From assembly GCA_026874595.1 (NCBI GenBank), contig CM049319.1, forward strand, positions 505,501 through 569,500: DNA of 64,000 bases, given 5' to 3'. The stretch comes from Sipunculus nudus. Its lineage: Eukaryota > Annelida > Sipuncula > Golfingiida > Sipunculidae. The position numbers and the translations under genes were made by a program. The first letter of the stretch is position 1, and every line of letters starts with the position of its first letter. Below the pieces are notes generated by a model. It was not told the origin of the DNA. It worked only from the letters and a program-made list of their open reading frames with translations, and searched no databases. Shown in pieces: positions 53,940 to 64,000 of this stretch.

Positions 53940-55930
53940 GTAAGTCATGTTAATTATCATGCATGCTTAATATAATTGAAATAAATGATTAAAATAAAAT
54001 TATAAAATATATTCATGAATGCATTAATGAATACATTTTGAAAGTATTTGCACTCAAATTCTTTCTTTTTACCTGTATTAGAATTTGTATTAATTTAAAT
54101 TATTGAACTATTGATTTTTTTAAAATCATATTTGAATAAAATTATTAAGTATTCACTCAAGGTCTCCTATTTATTCAGTTTCAGTCGAACGAAACTGTTG
54201 AGAATCCAGAATATACAAATTTCACAAATTAAATAATGATTGTAACTACCTGGTTTTATGGCTTTAATTTAAAAAAAAATATTATATTCACTTTTGAATA
54301 CTTTCACATCACTGTCAAGACACATTTCAATTATTAACATTACAGACATTATAATGAGAACTTGTCTTTAAGACCTGATTTTTTTATCAGATTTTAAAAA
54401 TTTTATTTTTTTTTTAATTTGTATCAGAAAAAAAGAAAATAATCTCTACTTTGAAACTAATACATGTGTTAAAAATAACCCAAGGATCAAAACAAACCAA
54501 TATATTATACAAGGAGCAAACTGGAGTTTAATTTTATTAACTGAAATAAAGTTATCAGAAATATAAATTTTGATTATTTACCCAGTATCATGTAACAGCT
54601 GATACAACCATGAGTCTGAATGTTATTATTCAAACATATTGACATCTTTAATGAGCACTTGTCTGAGTAATTTTTTTTTAATTTTTGACATATTTCATTT
54701 TTTTTAAATTTTGTAATAAAAAAGCCCAACAAATTAAACACCTGGAAAAGACCTGGAAATTTAGAATATTTAATATGATCAAATGCATCCTTGTCTATCA
54801 TTAACTTGCTTCACATAATCCCTTATAGTGAACAACAATTTTATTTAATTATTTATTTTTCATTTTTATTATTGAAATTAAAAAATACCCAATGGTGACT
54901 GCATGGTGTCATTTGAAATATATTTTCAGCAATCCATGAAAGATCCATAAAACATCAGTAATTGCAAGGTCCCTGTTACTCATTAACCATAAAATTCCTT
55001 TTCTATTTATTTTTCTTAAAGTTGCTATTGTAAACCAATAATTTTTTCAAATTATTGTTTATTGTTATGTTTTAGGCCAAACAATTACAAGAGGAGGGGG
55101 GTTGAATAGCTATATCCAGCTGAGGCCACCCAAGAGCTGGCTTGCTGCAGTATATGCCTCACTTCAAGCATGAAAGGTCAATATGGGGACATATAGAGGG
55201 CCTTCAGTACAGCCTAGGTGTGACATGGTCTCATAAAAAATATAATAAAAGTTACAGTTTTTGGTCAATTCCTTTCAAATTTCAGAATTAAGAAGCTGAA
55301 ATCCTTACATGTGCATGATATGAAAATTTGACCAACAGTACTTACAGGGAAAAAACGTGCCATGCCCAAATTTGGGCAAAATTTTAGGTACTGATTTCAT
55401 ATTTATGTGAATAACTTATAAAATTTGAAAAATTCAGATCTAATTTTCAGTATACAATTGAATCTTGATTAAATGGAGTTATATCCCTGAAAAGAAGTCT
55501 CTAGCTTTAGCCATTCTTATGTTAAGTGAGTTAATATATTTCCTGATTTTTTTATGAGGTGCATTATGTTCCGGCCCATAACTTCAACAAATTACGCAAT
55601 GCTCATCTATATTTTTGGTATGTACATAGAAAATGTATGGAAGAATATGCATATTCACTATGATCAAAATCAGATCAGAGGTTTTGATACTAGGCAGTCT
55701 TATAGTGTAACAATGGTTTTTTTATGGAAAATGGAGGTTTTTCCTTAATTTCTCAAAGAAACGAAGTCCTAATGACCCAATTTTCGGTATGGTAGGAGAT
55801 TTTGGGGACATCTAACTGTATTCCGAATTTCGAATTTGTAGGTCTAAAGGTTTCAAAATGTGCCAGTTTAACGGACGGACGGACAGCCGATGGACAAAGG
55901 ACCACAACTATAGCTCAGATGACTTATAGT
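53940..55930. mobile_element. Dispersed element, copy B
   Basis: Same order of landmarks as copy A, in the same orientation: GAGAATCCAGAATATACAAA at about 54191, GACTGCATGGTGTC near 54896, TACAGTTTTTGGTCAATTCC near 55252, TTGAATCTTGATTAAATG near 55460, and an end with ACGGACGGACGGACAG then CTATAGCTCAGATGACTTAT. Divergence from copy A is high (indels and many substitutions), so both are old. No open frame of note. Confidence 0.75.
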
Positions 55931-56129
55931 CAGATGAGCTAACAAGCAAGTTCTAGGCAGGGAGAGGGGAGGTTTAAGCAACAGGATTAAAACACTGGTT
56001 TTTACTGCCAGCTGAAAGCAACATTTTCCATAATACTTAATTTGCGCAAATTTATGACTAAGAGATTTATAACAAATGTTCAGTTGTATTACCATGCCAT
56101 GTGTGGCCAGTATCCAGTAGAAATTCTCA

Positions 56130-56245
56130 GTTTAAAATGTACAAAATTCATGAAATGGCAAAATAATAATCCATTTCAAGAAATGGCAAAATTAAAAACA
56201 TTTCTTGAAATGGCAAAATAATAACCCATTTCATAAAATGGGCAA
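56130..56245. repeat. Short tandem and inverted repeat of CCATTTCAAGAAATGG type
   Basis: The word GAAATGGCAAAATAATAA(T/C)CC recurs two to three times at about 44-bp spacing. CCATTTC and GAAATGG pairs within it can form small hairpins. No coding content. Confidence 0.65.
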
Positions 56246-56339
56246 TTTTATATTTTTGGACCCTATGCCAGCTGGTGTTGGCCCTTTCTTTGTAAACCTG
56301 TGGCCTTCGCAAGTGGTGTGCTGTCAGTCAAAACAAAAT

Positions 56340-57440
56340 GTAACAACACTGGCTGTTAGGACCTTGGGACATATAGACTGTGTGGCCGATGGTCCCTTTC
56401 TTGGGTAGCACTTGAGGTATACGTACAGACTATGTGGTCTATGGCCCCCTTTCTTGACAGGGCCTTGGGGCATGCAGACTGTGTGGCCTATGCCCCCCCC
56501 CCTTTCTTGGCCAGGCCTTGGGACATACAGACTGTTGCATATGGCTACCTTTCTTGGCAAGGCCTTTGGGCATACAGACTGTGTGTCCTATGGTCCCTTT
56601 TTTTGGCTAGGCCTTTGGGCATGCAGACTGTGTGGTCCTAGCCCTTTTTCTTGGCCAGGCCTTGGGGCATACAGACTGTGTTGCCTATGGCCTCCTGTCT
56701 TGGGTAAGCCTTGAGGCATAAAGACTGAATGGTCCATGGCCCCTTATCTTTGCAAGGCCTTGGGGCATACAGACTTAGTGGTCTATGGCTACCTTTTTTG
56801 GCTAGGCCTTTGGTTATACAAACTGTGTAGTCTATTGTCCCCTTTCTTTGCTAGGCCTTGGAGCATAGACCGTGTGGCCCATGGCCCCCTCTCTCAGATG
56901 GACCTTGGGGCATACAGACTGTGTGTACTAAAAGTCCCCTCTTCTTGGTGAGGCCTTGGGGCATACAGATTGTGTGGCCTTTTGTCCCCATTTCTTGGCT
57001 AGGTCTTGGGTCATACAGACTGTGTGGCCCATGGCCCCCTCTCTTGGCTGGACCTAGGGGCATACAGAATTTGTGGACTAAGTCCCCTCTTCTTGGTGAG
57101 GCCTTGGGGCATACAGACTTTATGTGTGGTCTATGGCCCCCTTTCTTGGTGAGGCCTTGGGACATACAGATTGTGTGGCCTATGGCCCCTTTTTCGGCTA
57201 GGCCTTTGGTCATACAGATTGTATGTGTGGTCTATGGCCCCCTTTCTTGGTAAGGCCTTTGGGCATACAGACTTTATGTGTGGTCTATGGCCCCCTTTCT
57301 TGGCTAGGCTTTTGGGCACACAGATTGTGTAGCCTTTGGTCCCCATTTCTTGGCTAGGCCTTGGGGCATACAGACTGTGTGGCCTATGGCCACCTTTCTT
57401 GGCTTGGCCTTGGGCATACAGAATGTTTGGCCTGTAGTCT
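56340..57440. repeat. Minisatellite of about 49 bp, roughly 22 diverged units
   Basis: The monomer landmarks are GGCATACAGACTGTGTGGCC, TATGGCCCC(C)TTTCTTGGC and TAGGCCTTGG. Spacing between successive CATACAGACT words is 47-56 bp. Units are quite diverged, which implies an older array than the 62-bp one. Open frames of 67-131 codons cross it in several frames on both strands, as expected of a G+C-rich repeat, and are not genes. It is unrelated in sequence to the 49-bp array at 2460-4640. Confidence 0.92.
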
Positions 57441-57814
57441 TTTCTTGGCTAGGGCTTTCTGGTGGTTGGATTGGCTGCTCTCAAAGTGGTGTTTAGCTTT
57501 TCACTTTGATTCCTAGGTTGGTCACGTCAGGGAGCTGAGAGGGAGGCAGGCTCAGAATTCAGCCCCCCCCCCCCAGTAACATTAAAACTTGACTACTCAT
57601 TGACATCAGTCTTACAAAAAAAAAACTTAACATCTGCAATTCTTTTTCAGGACACAAAATCTCTGAACATTCTTGATGATTTTTATTGATCTTCTGTGCA
57701 AGGATGGGCCATAGGCATTTGTTCCATACTAAATGGACAGTCAATATCATCTTATATTTTCAATAAATTACATTAAATTAATGTGGAAATATGAGAAACA
57801 AGTTGATTAAATTT

Positions 57815-57940
57815 TCAGGCAGGCCTCAGGCTAGATGGGGATATATATAGGTGTTGGTGTATGTAATCACTCCGCGAGTACTTTCTGATAGCTCCTGCAT
57901 TTGGTTCTAAATTTGGTGGGGTCTTCAATACCACTAGTAA
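57815..57940 (-). CDS. Candidate terminal exon of an unidentified gene
   Basis: This is a hypothesis. After an acceptor-like TTTTAATTATTTGTAG (AG at 57942-57941), the minus strand is open in phase 0 for 41 codons to a TGA at 57817-57815. It reads LLVVLKTPPNLEPNAG, then AIRKYSRSDYIHQHLY. Another frame of the same segment also looks protein-like (TSGIEDPTKFRTKCRSYQ), so the frame is uncertain. The pairing with the 58133-58059 candidate is in phase, with a 118-bp intron between. I do not recognise the family. It could be part of a gene, a decayed element, or chance. Confidence 0.28.
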   Translation of the reverse strand, partial: LLVVLKTPPNLEPNAGAIRKYSRSDYIHQHLYISPSSLRPA

Positions 57941-58058
57941 CTACAAATAATTAAAATACTACAATATTTGTTTCAAAATCACATATATGTTGTCTTAAAT
58001 AATACATTTATACCATTAGTATGAATTAGATATCATGTAATGGTCAATATATACTTAC

Positions 58059-58133
58059 ATCACCAGATCTGATGAGATGATCGACAGCAAACAGTGGACA
58101 CAGGTGGCAGACCTCAACTAGAACATGTCTGTT
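58059..58133 (-). CDS. Candidate internal exon of an unidentified gene
   Basis: A 75-base segment on the minus strand is bounded by acceptor CTCCTTTACTCAG and strong donor GTAAGTATAT. Only one frame is open, giving NRHVLVEVCHLCPLFA and VDHLIRSGD. The open frame extends upstream past the acceptor without a Met, so splicing or a larger exon is possible. Its phase-0 exit does not fit the phase-1 entry of the lipase exon at 40544, so it is not obviously the missing first lipase exon. No family recognised. Confidence 0.3.
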
Positions 58134-58700
58134 CTGAGTAAAGGAGATGTTGGCATTGTATGACGTTACAATAATAATAATTTTTAATTTATCAAATCAC
58201 TGCCGCACACACAGCGTAGAGATGTTTGAATATAACGGTGACGACCCTTAAACACGCAAAGGTTTCCACGTTCAATTTCTGTCACTTTATATAATTATTA
58301 ATTAGTGACATCCGAAATCAGACGACACATTCACATGACACCCATAATATATATGACAGTGGACTGACAGGGTATAATCCGTGCTGTCTGGTGGATTTCT
58401 ACCTTCATTGGACACGCTCACGTTCACAGGTAAATCCGGCTTAAATTGGTCGATAAATCTGCCTTAATCCACCAAATAGCTGTACAGTGTGGGTGTGTAC
58501 ACTTGTGTGCCCGGGTGATCGTGTACAGAGCCAGGCAGCAGATAAGAGACCAGGGCTTTAATCAAGTGGCTACAGAACGTGTGCCGTGCCATGACTGATT
58601 GTCGGTCTCCAATGTAAACAAAGCAGCGCTACTGCCATCTAGCGGCAAATTAATGTACTGAGATCGATTTTATGCGACATCTGTTGGTCAAACCAAGAAC
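58134..58700. other. Less repetitive, locally more G+C-rich stretch; possible promoter or 5' region
   Basis: This stretch has more CG dinucleotides than its surroundings and a TTATATAA word on the minus strand near 58290. A promoter for a minus-strand transcript is possible, but I see no decisive element. A short open frame from an ATG at about 58595 on the minus strand (MARHTFCSHLIKALVSYLL) ends after about 40 codons without a convincing signal-peptide exon structure. Confidence 0.2.
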
Positions 58701-59219
58701 GATTTTGCACAATCTGATTTTTGTCAAGCCTTGTATAGAATATTGGTCTGTTTCTGTGTCTATGGTTTGTTGAAATCACGTAATTCATAAACTATGATTG
58801 GTGGTTTGTCATTATTTGTTCATCCTCATTCATCCCAGTCGTGTAGGGTTACAACACATAATTAATAAAAATAACAAAATAATGAAAAATAAGCCGTTCT
58901 TAGAAAATTAAGGGTTTTCGAAGTATATGTCCCAATTTCCGACTTTAATGGCTTAGCTTTTCTCCCCATAAGAACAACAGTTTATATAGCTTTTCACACA
59001 AGATATTTATCTTAGGGGAAAACCTAATTGTACTGACTATATCAGATTATATTATATACTGACCATAATGTCAGAACAACAGACAAGGGGTTAATAATAA
59101 GGGTGTTTATAACGGTGTCAATTACCCTGTTGGCAGCTGGCCGTTAGTTCTTGCAATGTGGACTGTCGCTGCCATTCCCCCCCTTCTCTTATCCTAAAGA
59201 AATATATTTGTTACCTCTC
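58701..59219. other. No gene seen
   Basis: AT-rich sequence without a recognisable exon, array or element. Confidence 0.45.
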
Positions 59220-59287
59220 CCTGTCTCTGTCTGTCTGTCTGTCTCTCTCTCTGAATCTTCATGTAAATTCTTTTTATATCACGACCA

Positions 59288-59330
<43 letters not shown>
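59220..59330. repeat. Microsatellites: CTGT/CT block and (TA)19
   Basis: A CTGTCTGTCTCTCTCT block lies at about 59220-59252. A perfect (TA)19 run follows at 59293-59330. The overlapping open frames are low complexity. Confidence 0.95.
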
Positions 59331-59334
<4 letters not shown>

Positions 59335-59450
59335 AAATTAAAGCATATCGTAATATGCTATTCCAGGCAACCTTCATTAAATGTATGCACCCACAGCTTT
59401 GATGCCTTAGTCAATGCATGAATTTGAATAAAGAATGTAACTGCTTGGCG

Positions 59451-59840
59451 AAAATCCTTCTTTGGTATTTAAAGTATGCGTGATTCAAAGGTTTCTTTTG
59501 ACTTTTGACAACTGCACATCTGGCTGTTATGTTGTAAATAAGAAAAGGATATACCCCCCTCCAACACACACAAACACTAAAATCCTTCGTTGGTATTTAA
59601 AGTATGCGTGATTCAAAGGTTTCTTTTGACTTTTGACAACTGCACATCTGGCTGTTATGTTGTAAATAAGAAAAGGATATACCCCCTCCCACACACACAA
59701 ACACTTAAATCCTTCGTTGGTATTTAAAGTATGCGTGATTCAAAGGTTTCTTTTGACTTTTGACAACTGCACATCTGTCTGTTATGTTGTAAATAAGAAA
59801 AGGATATACCCCCCCTCCAACATACACACAAACACTAAAA
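59451..59840. repeat. 127-128-bp tandem triplicate
   Basis: Three head-to-tail copies start at 59451, 59579 and about 59706. Each begins AAATCCTTCGTTGGTATTTA and ends in a C-run plus CACACACAAACACT. The copies differ mainly in C-run and CA length and a few bases, so the duplication is recent. Confidence 0.93.
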
Positions 59841-60284
59841 TGTAGTTAATAATAATTGAAAATTTGTTTATAGGGGTTAGTAGAGGTATAAAGATGTTGT
59901 ACTTGGTAAATATTCACATGTAAACAGGCACAATATTTAGGCCTAGATTCGCAAGTAAAGTCAGTATACATTAAAGTGATTTGCCTCATCCATCCCGAAG
60001 CAAAGCATTCATTAATGTCAAGGTCTTATAAAAATTACGTGGAATATAGATACAGAACTTGAAGTACAATGTATAATATTACAGAGAGAATAATCCCATA
60101 CATTGTCACAAAGGTTATACCGTACATGGTTACAGAATAAATATCTTGTTATCTTATAAATAATAATGTGGGAACAGAAATAAAAGTATTAAAAGTAGCA
60201 TTCAGTCTCTTAAACTCAATAATCTCTGTTAATATCCATCTTTATCAGTGTTAACATGTTGACAGTTACAAAAATTAAGGTAGT

Positions 60285-61352
60285 TTATAGTTTATAGTTT
60301 ATTAAATATATAAAGCGCCACAATAAACATGTGCAACATGTATAATACCCAGTTGCACTGTACAGACTAAATTCAAATAATACATGCACTATGAAAGCAA
60401 TTTGCAAGATCCTAAAAGGAATAATATCAAATTAAAACAGAATATAATAAGATCATGACCTGATTAAAAGAAAAACTAAAGAGACTAAAACTTAGTTACA
60501 ATAAAATGATAACAATAATATTTTATGTGATTGGTCTATATATTACATATGATAGGCATTTCTGAATAAATGTGTTTTGTTTAAGACATAAAATGCATTA
60601 ATACTGTCTTGGTATTTGATGAGTTCCGGGAGTTTATTTCAAATGGATGGCGCTGCAATGGTGAAGGCCCTTGATCCCATTGTATTTGTCCTTGTCTTGT
60701 GATCCAGGAGCAGATTTCGTCGACCGGACACGACTAGGTTTATGCTTCTCAATTAAACAAGACAAATACTCAGGTGCCTGGCCATTCGATTCGTGAGGAA
60801 ACCAGAAGCCAGTGAAGATTCTTAATCAACGGGGTAACATGATCAAATCTGTGTGCTCCACAAACCATGCTCTCTGGCTGCACAGTTCTAGAACTTTTGA
60901 AATTTATTAATCACATACTTTGGGCAGCCTGCAGCAGACATACAATAAAGATTTACAGTAGTCCATATTTGAGCTTACAAAAAAGTGAATAAGTGCTTCA
61001 ACTGTTTATTTGTCCAGATACTTCTTTATCTGTCTAATTACAGGCAGCTGATAGTAACCTATTTTGCACACCATCTCATGACCCAACATCAACATGTTTG
61101 AATAAAAAATTACGCCTAGGATCCATATTTTAGTAACTGGCATTATCACTGCTTTCCCTATACTTTTACTTCATTAACATTTACTTTTGCTAGTTGTCGT
61201 TTTGTTCCAACTAACAGAAATTCAGTTTTCGTGTCTTTGATTTTTAGTCGATGGGTCAGCATTCATGCTCTGACATCTGAAATACATTTCTCAAGGTTTC
61301 TGACGGCATCCATTACCGTTCTTTAACATCCTGGGCGGTGATCATCAGCATA
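60285..61352 (-). mobile_element. Decayed CR1/L2-like LINE: reverse transcriptase C-terminal half and 3' end
   Basis: On the minus strand, from high to low coordinates, the canonical order of a CR1/L2-type reverse transcriptase can be followed through stops and frameshifts. SLYADDH (catalytic YADD at 61352-61341) is followed by KDTKTEFLLVGTKRQLAKV, LGVIF, DYCKSLLY, LPKYVINK, FDHVTPLIKNLHWL, GSRAFTIAAPS and NKLPELIK. The 3' untranslated part contains GGCGCTTTATATATTTAATA and ends in short repeats of the form AAACTAT, near 60285-60310. That kind of short-repeat tail is typical of CR1-like elements. The element breaks at the 71-bp array on its 5' side. It is not functional. Confidence 0.9.
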
Positions 61353-62056
61353 GAGGGAGCTAAGACAGCTGAGAAGTATCACAGGCCCGGCCCAGCTCCC
61401 CTCAGCAACTCCATCCCGTCATAGAGGGAGCTAAGACAGCTGAGAAGAATCACAGGCCCGGCCCAGCTCCCCTCAGCAACTCCATCCTGTCATAGAGGGA
61501 GCTAAGACAGCTGAGAAGTATCACAGGCCCGGCCCAGCTCCCCCCAGGAACTCAATCCCGTCATAGAGGGAGCTAAGACAGCTGAGAAGTATCACAGGCC
61601 CGGCCCAGCTCCCCTCAGCAACTCCATCCCGTCATAGAGGGAGCTAAGACAGCTGAAAAGTATCACAGGCCCGGCCCAGCTCCCCTCAGCAACTCCATCC
61701 TGTCATAGAGGGAGCTTAGACAGCTGAGAAGTATCACAGGCCCGGCCCAGCTCCCCTCAGGAACTCCATCCCGTCATAGAGGGAGCTAAGACAGCTGAGA
61801 AGTATCACAGGCCCGGCCCAGCTCCCCTCAGCAACTCCATCCTGTCATAGAGGGAGCTAAGACAGCTGAGAAGTATCACAAGCCCGGCCCAGCTCCCCTC
61901 AGCAACTCCATCCTGCCATAGAGGGAGCTAAGACAGCTGAGAAGTATCACAGGCCCGGCCCAGCTCCCCCCAGGAACTCCATCCTGTCATAGAGGGAGCT
62001 AAGACAGCTGAGAAGTATCACAGGCCCGGCCCAGCTCCCCTCAGGAACTCCATCGT
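61349..62056. repeat. 71-bp minisatellite, ten units, derived from reverse transcriptase motifs
   Basis: Ten 71-bp units start CATAGAGGGAGCTAAGACAG and end AACTCCATCCCGT, about 95% alike. On the minus strand the unit adjoining the LINE reads GVAEGSWAGP, then VILLSCLSSLY, then joins the ADD of the catalytic YADD box in the same frame. GVAEGSWAGP resembles the conserved GVPQGSVLGP box found just upstream of YADD in non-LTR reverse transcriptases. Since 71 is not a multiple of 3, the array itself is not coding. No reverse transcriptase sequence is recognisable beyond 62056. Confidence 0.93.
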
Positions 62057-62868
62057 TCAAATGATTCTTTATCAGAGATCTCGTTGTTTACCGTCGCCCT
62101 CTGCTCCCGATTACTTGTTGCTTTATTTATAATTTATTATTATAGGTACAACTAATACATTATTTTATACAAATAAATACCCAACTGTTGTCATAAAAGT
62201 TATTGTATTGTTATTTTACAGACTTATATTACATTACTTTAGAAATGTAAAGATGATTAGCAAATAACCATCAACCCTCGATAATACCTATGACTGCTAA
62301 TAAGAACAAAAATAAGCATCACTGTATTATGAATCTGAATTTGTATATGAAACCCTGATATATAACAAAACGGCATTAAAGATGTATAAATTTTATTGAA
62401 AAACCACAGCACGATGTCCTTTTGAATCATACATAAATAAGGTTCATTGTCTGATAAAACATACACAGTAGGCCTGTTATCATGGTTTTCTTTCATGGTC
62501 CCGATCAATGCGTTTTCACTTTCCTTTAATGTATTCAAGTGAGCCTTTGTTCGTTTGACTCATTGTAACCTGGATACAGAAACTTTACATAAGCTTACCA
62601 CTTTACCAAACATGTATCACCAAATGTCCCGTTTCCTTAAATATATGTCTTCTAAAAATAGCCGTGATCTAAAGTATATTTGTCGTGACAAGTATATGCT
62701 GCACATATAAGCTTATATGAACACCAGCTATTATTAAATCAGCCACTTAGTAAATATGACATGGTAAATATGGTGGTGATGCAATATGAGTGATAGGTAT
62801 GATGAATGTAAAGACCTTCACGACAGTGTTTATTTAGAATCAAAGAGGCTTCCCCAACGTAAGATAAG
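62057..62868. other. No gene seen
   Basis: AT-rich sequence. The 93-codon minus-strand open frame at 62538-62257 has no recognisable motif and no splice context that I trust. Confidence 0.45.
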
Positions 62869-62919
62869 ATGAATCATATATACCGAAATCATAAAAATAT
62901 TCTCAAAAGGTTGTCGTCA

Positions 62920-63428
62920 TGCAGGTATGTAGCTGATTCATGGTCTGTATATGTAGTTGAATCATGGTCTGAATATGTAGCTGAATCATGGTCTATATAT
63001 GTAGTTGAATCATGGTCTGTATATGTAACTAAATCATGGTCTGTATATGTAGCTGAATCATGGTCTATATATGTAGTTGAATCATGGTCTGTATATGTAA
63101 CTAAATCATGGTCTGTATATGTAGCTGAATCATGGTCTATATATGTAGTTGAATCATGGTCTGTATATGTAACTAAATCATGGTCTGTATATGTAGCTGA
63201 ATCATGGTCTATATATGTAGTTGAATCATGGTCTGTATATGTAACTAAATCATGGTCTGTATATGTAGCTGAATCATGGTCTATATATGTAGTTGAATCA
63301 TGGTCTGTATATGTTACTAAATCATGGTCTGTATATATAGCTGAATCATGGTCTAAATATGTAGTTGAATCATGGTCTGTATATGTAACTAAATCATGGT
63401 CTGTATATGTAGCTGAATCAAGGTCTCA
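62920..63428. repeat. 24-bp array, about 21 units, with a 72-bp higher-order unit
   Basis: The 24-bp monomer is GTAGCTGAATCATGGTCTGT followed by ATAT. Three variants alternate regularly in a 72-bp unit: GTAGCTGAATC, GTAGTTGAATC and GTAACTAAATC. In one plus-strand frame this reads VAESWSIY, VVESWSVY, VTKSWSVY again and again. The frame is open from an ATG at 62869 to a TGA at 63435 (188 codons). It begins MNHIYRNHKNILKRLSSC, which is not a convincing signal peptide. I regard it as a repeat with an incidental open frame. Confidence 0.93.
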
Positions 63429-63435
63429 AAAGTGA

Positions 63436-64000
63436 TCACACGGAACAATTTTATGAGCTTTTTCTCGGAAACTTATCAGTTACTAACATTTCAGACGGAT
63501 CCCCCCCCCTCCTTTCAGCCAACATGCAGTTACGGCAATTTAAATATTTATATACACAACTACACTAATATATACATAACTAACAAATAAAACAGAAAAG
63601 CTTTAGTCAGAATCCTGGCGTGCAGAGCTTCCGCGATATGCGGGTAAATGCCAGACGGATAGATTTGATATCCTTGATCATATATGCGCCTACAACCATG
63701 TTTTATTAATATTTATTTTACACACATGTATCAGCTTTTTTAAGGATCGAGGAGATTGTAAATGGACATCTAGGATTAACAGCCTTTTCCAAATCACTGA
63801 TAGGTGAAATTAATTATTTTACAAATGAAATTTTACAAAAATACAGAATGTGATAAAGACTTTTGTGCATTGTTTGAGTAACATTAATGAGAGGCTGCTC
63901 TGACGTATACCCAAGTCATGAAAAAACCAGCCCGGTATGAGTACCTCTGGATCGTGTAGTCACGGTCAATGACGGAGTATTAACATGTTTTATTTACACC
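63436..64000. other. No gene seen
   Basis: AT-rich sequence with a short C-run near 63500. No exon, array or element recognised. Confidence 0.45.

Noticed and set aside
56205-57346. Open frames on both strands across the C- and G-rich minisatellite
   Set aside because: They coincide with the repeat of about 49 bp, occur in several frames on both strands, and encode only repeat-derived low-complexity sequence.
58470-58610. ATG-started minus-strand frame (MARHTFCSHLIKALVSYLL) as the missing signal-peptide exon of the lipase
   Set aside because: It ends in a stop after about 40 codons. It lacks the PVVLVPG-type sequence expected before the first visible exon, and no phase-1 donor with the right context was found.
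59151-59421. Plus-strand open frames with SLSLSVCLS and IYIYIY runs
   Set aside because: Translations of the CTGT/CT and TA microsatellites.
60590-61060. Treating this middle part of the LINE as a separate inserted repeat
   Set aside because: On first reading it looked unlike reverse transcriptase, but the minus strand gives DYCKSLLY, LPKYVINK, FDHVTPLIKNLHWL and GSRAFTIAAPS in the right order, so it is continuous with the LINE.

Overview
The window is eukaryotic and most likely from a lophotrochozoan, probably a mollusc. It is AT-rich, has spliced genes with GT-AG introns, carries decayed non-LTR retrotransposons and terminal-inverted-repeat elements, and is loaded with tandem repeats. I cannot name the species. 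Nothing looks bacterial, plasmid-borne or viral.

The one gene I recognise with confidence is a lysosomal phospholipase A2 / LCAT-family gene (PLA2G15-like) on the minus strand. Five consecutive internal coding exons are visible: 40544-40391, 39845-39724, 39086-38985, 38672-38448 and 2459-2182. Their splice phases fit at every junction. They cover the mature N-terminus, two conserved cysteines, the nucleophile elbow (SHSMG) and the middle of the lipase fold. The first exon (signal peptide) and the last exon or exons (catalytic Asp and His) are not visible. Three of its introns are 312-637 bp. The fourth, 2460-38447, is about 36 kb and is almost entirely tandem repeat.

Layout by region. About 1000-1960 is a decayed non-LTR reverse transcriptase fragment. 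2182-2459 is an exon. 2460-4640 is a 49-bp minisatellite whose monomer is a copy of that exon's own 3' splice site. 4890-37695 is a 62-bp satellite of about 530 copies, with multi-kilobase higher-order repeats. 38100-38256 is a small TA-flanked inverted-repeat element. 38448-40544 holds four exons. 40596-40775 is a 23-bp repeat. About 41170-42941 and 53940-55930 are two old copies of one dispersed element. 42942-50006 is a 57-bp array. 52650-53660 is GA-rich. 56340-57440 is a minisatellite of about 49 bp. 57815-58133 may be two small exons of an unidentified gene. 59220-59840 holds microsatellites and a 127-bp triplicate. 60285-61352 is a decayed CR1/L2-like LINE tail. 61349-62056 is a 71-bp minisatellite apparently grown from that LINE's catalytic region. 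62920-63428 is a 24-bp array.

The main point is that at least eight tandem arrays, with unrelated monomers, sit in 64 kb. In two of them the seed can be identified at the edge: an exon's splice acceptor and a reverse-transcriptase active-site segment. A third (57 bp) starts exactly where a dispersed element ends. I found no new enzyme system. The unusual biology is the birth and expansion of minisatellites, and a lipase gene that must splice across about 35 kb of satellite.
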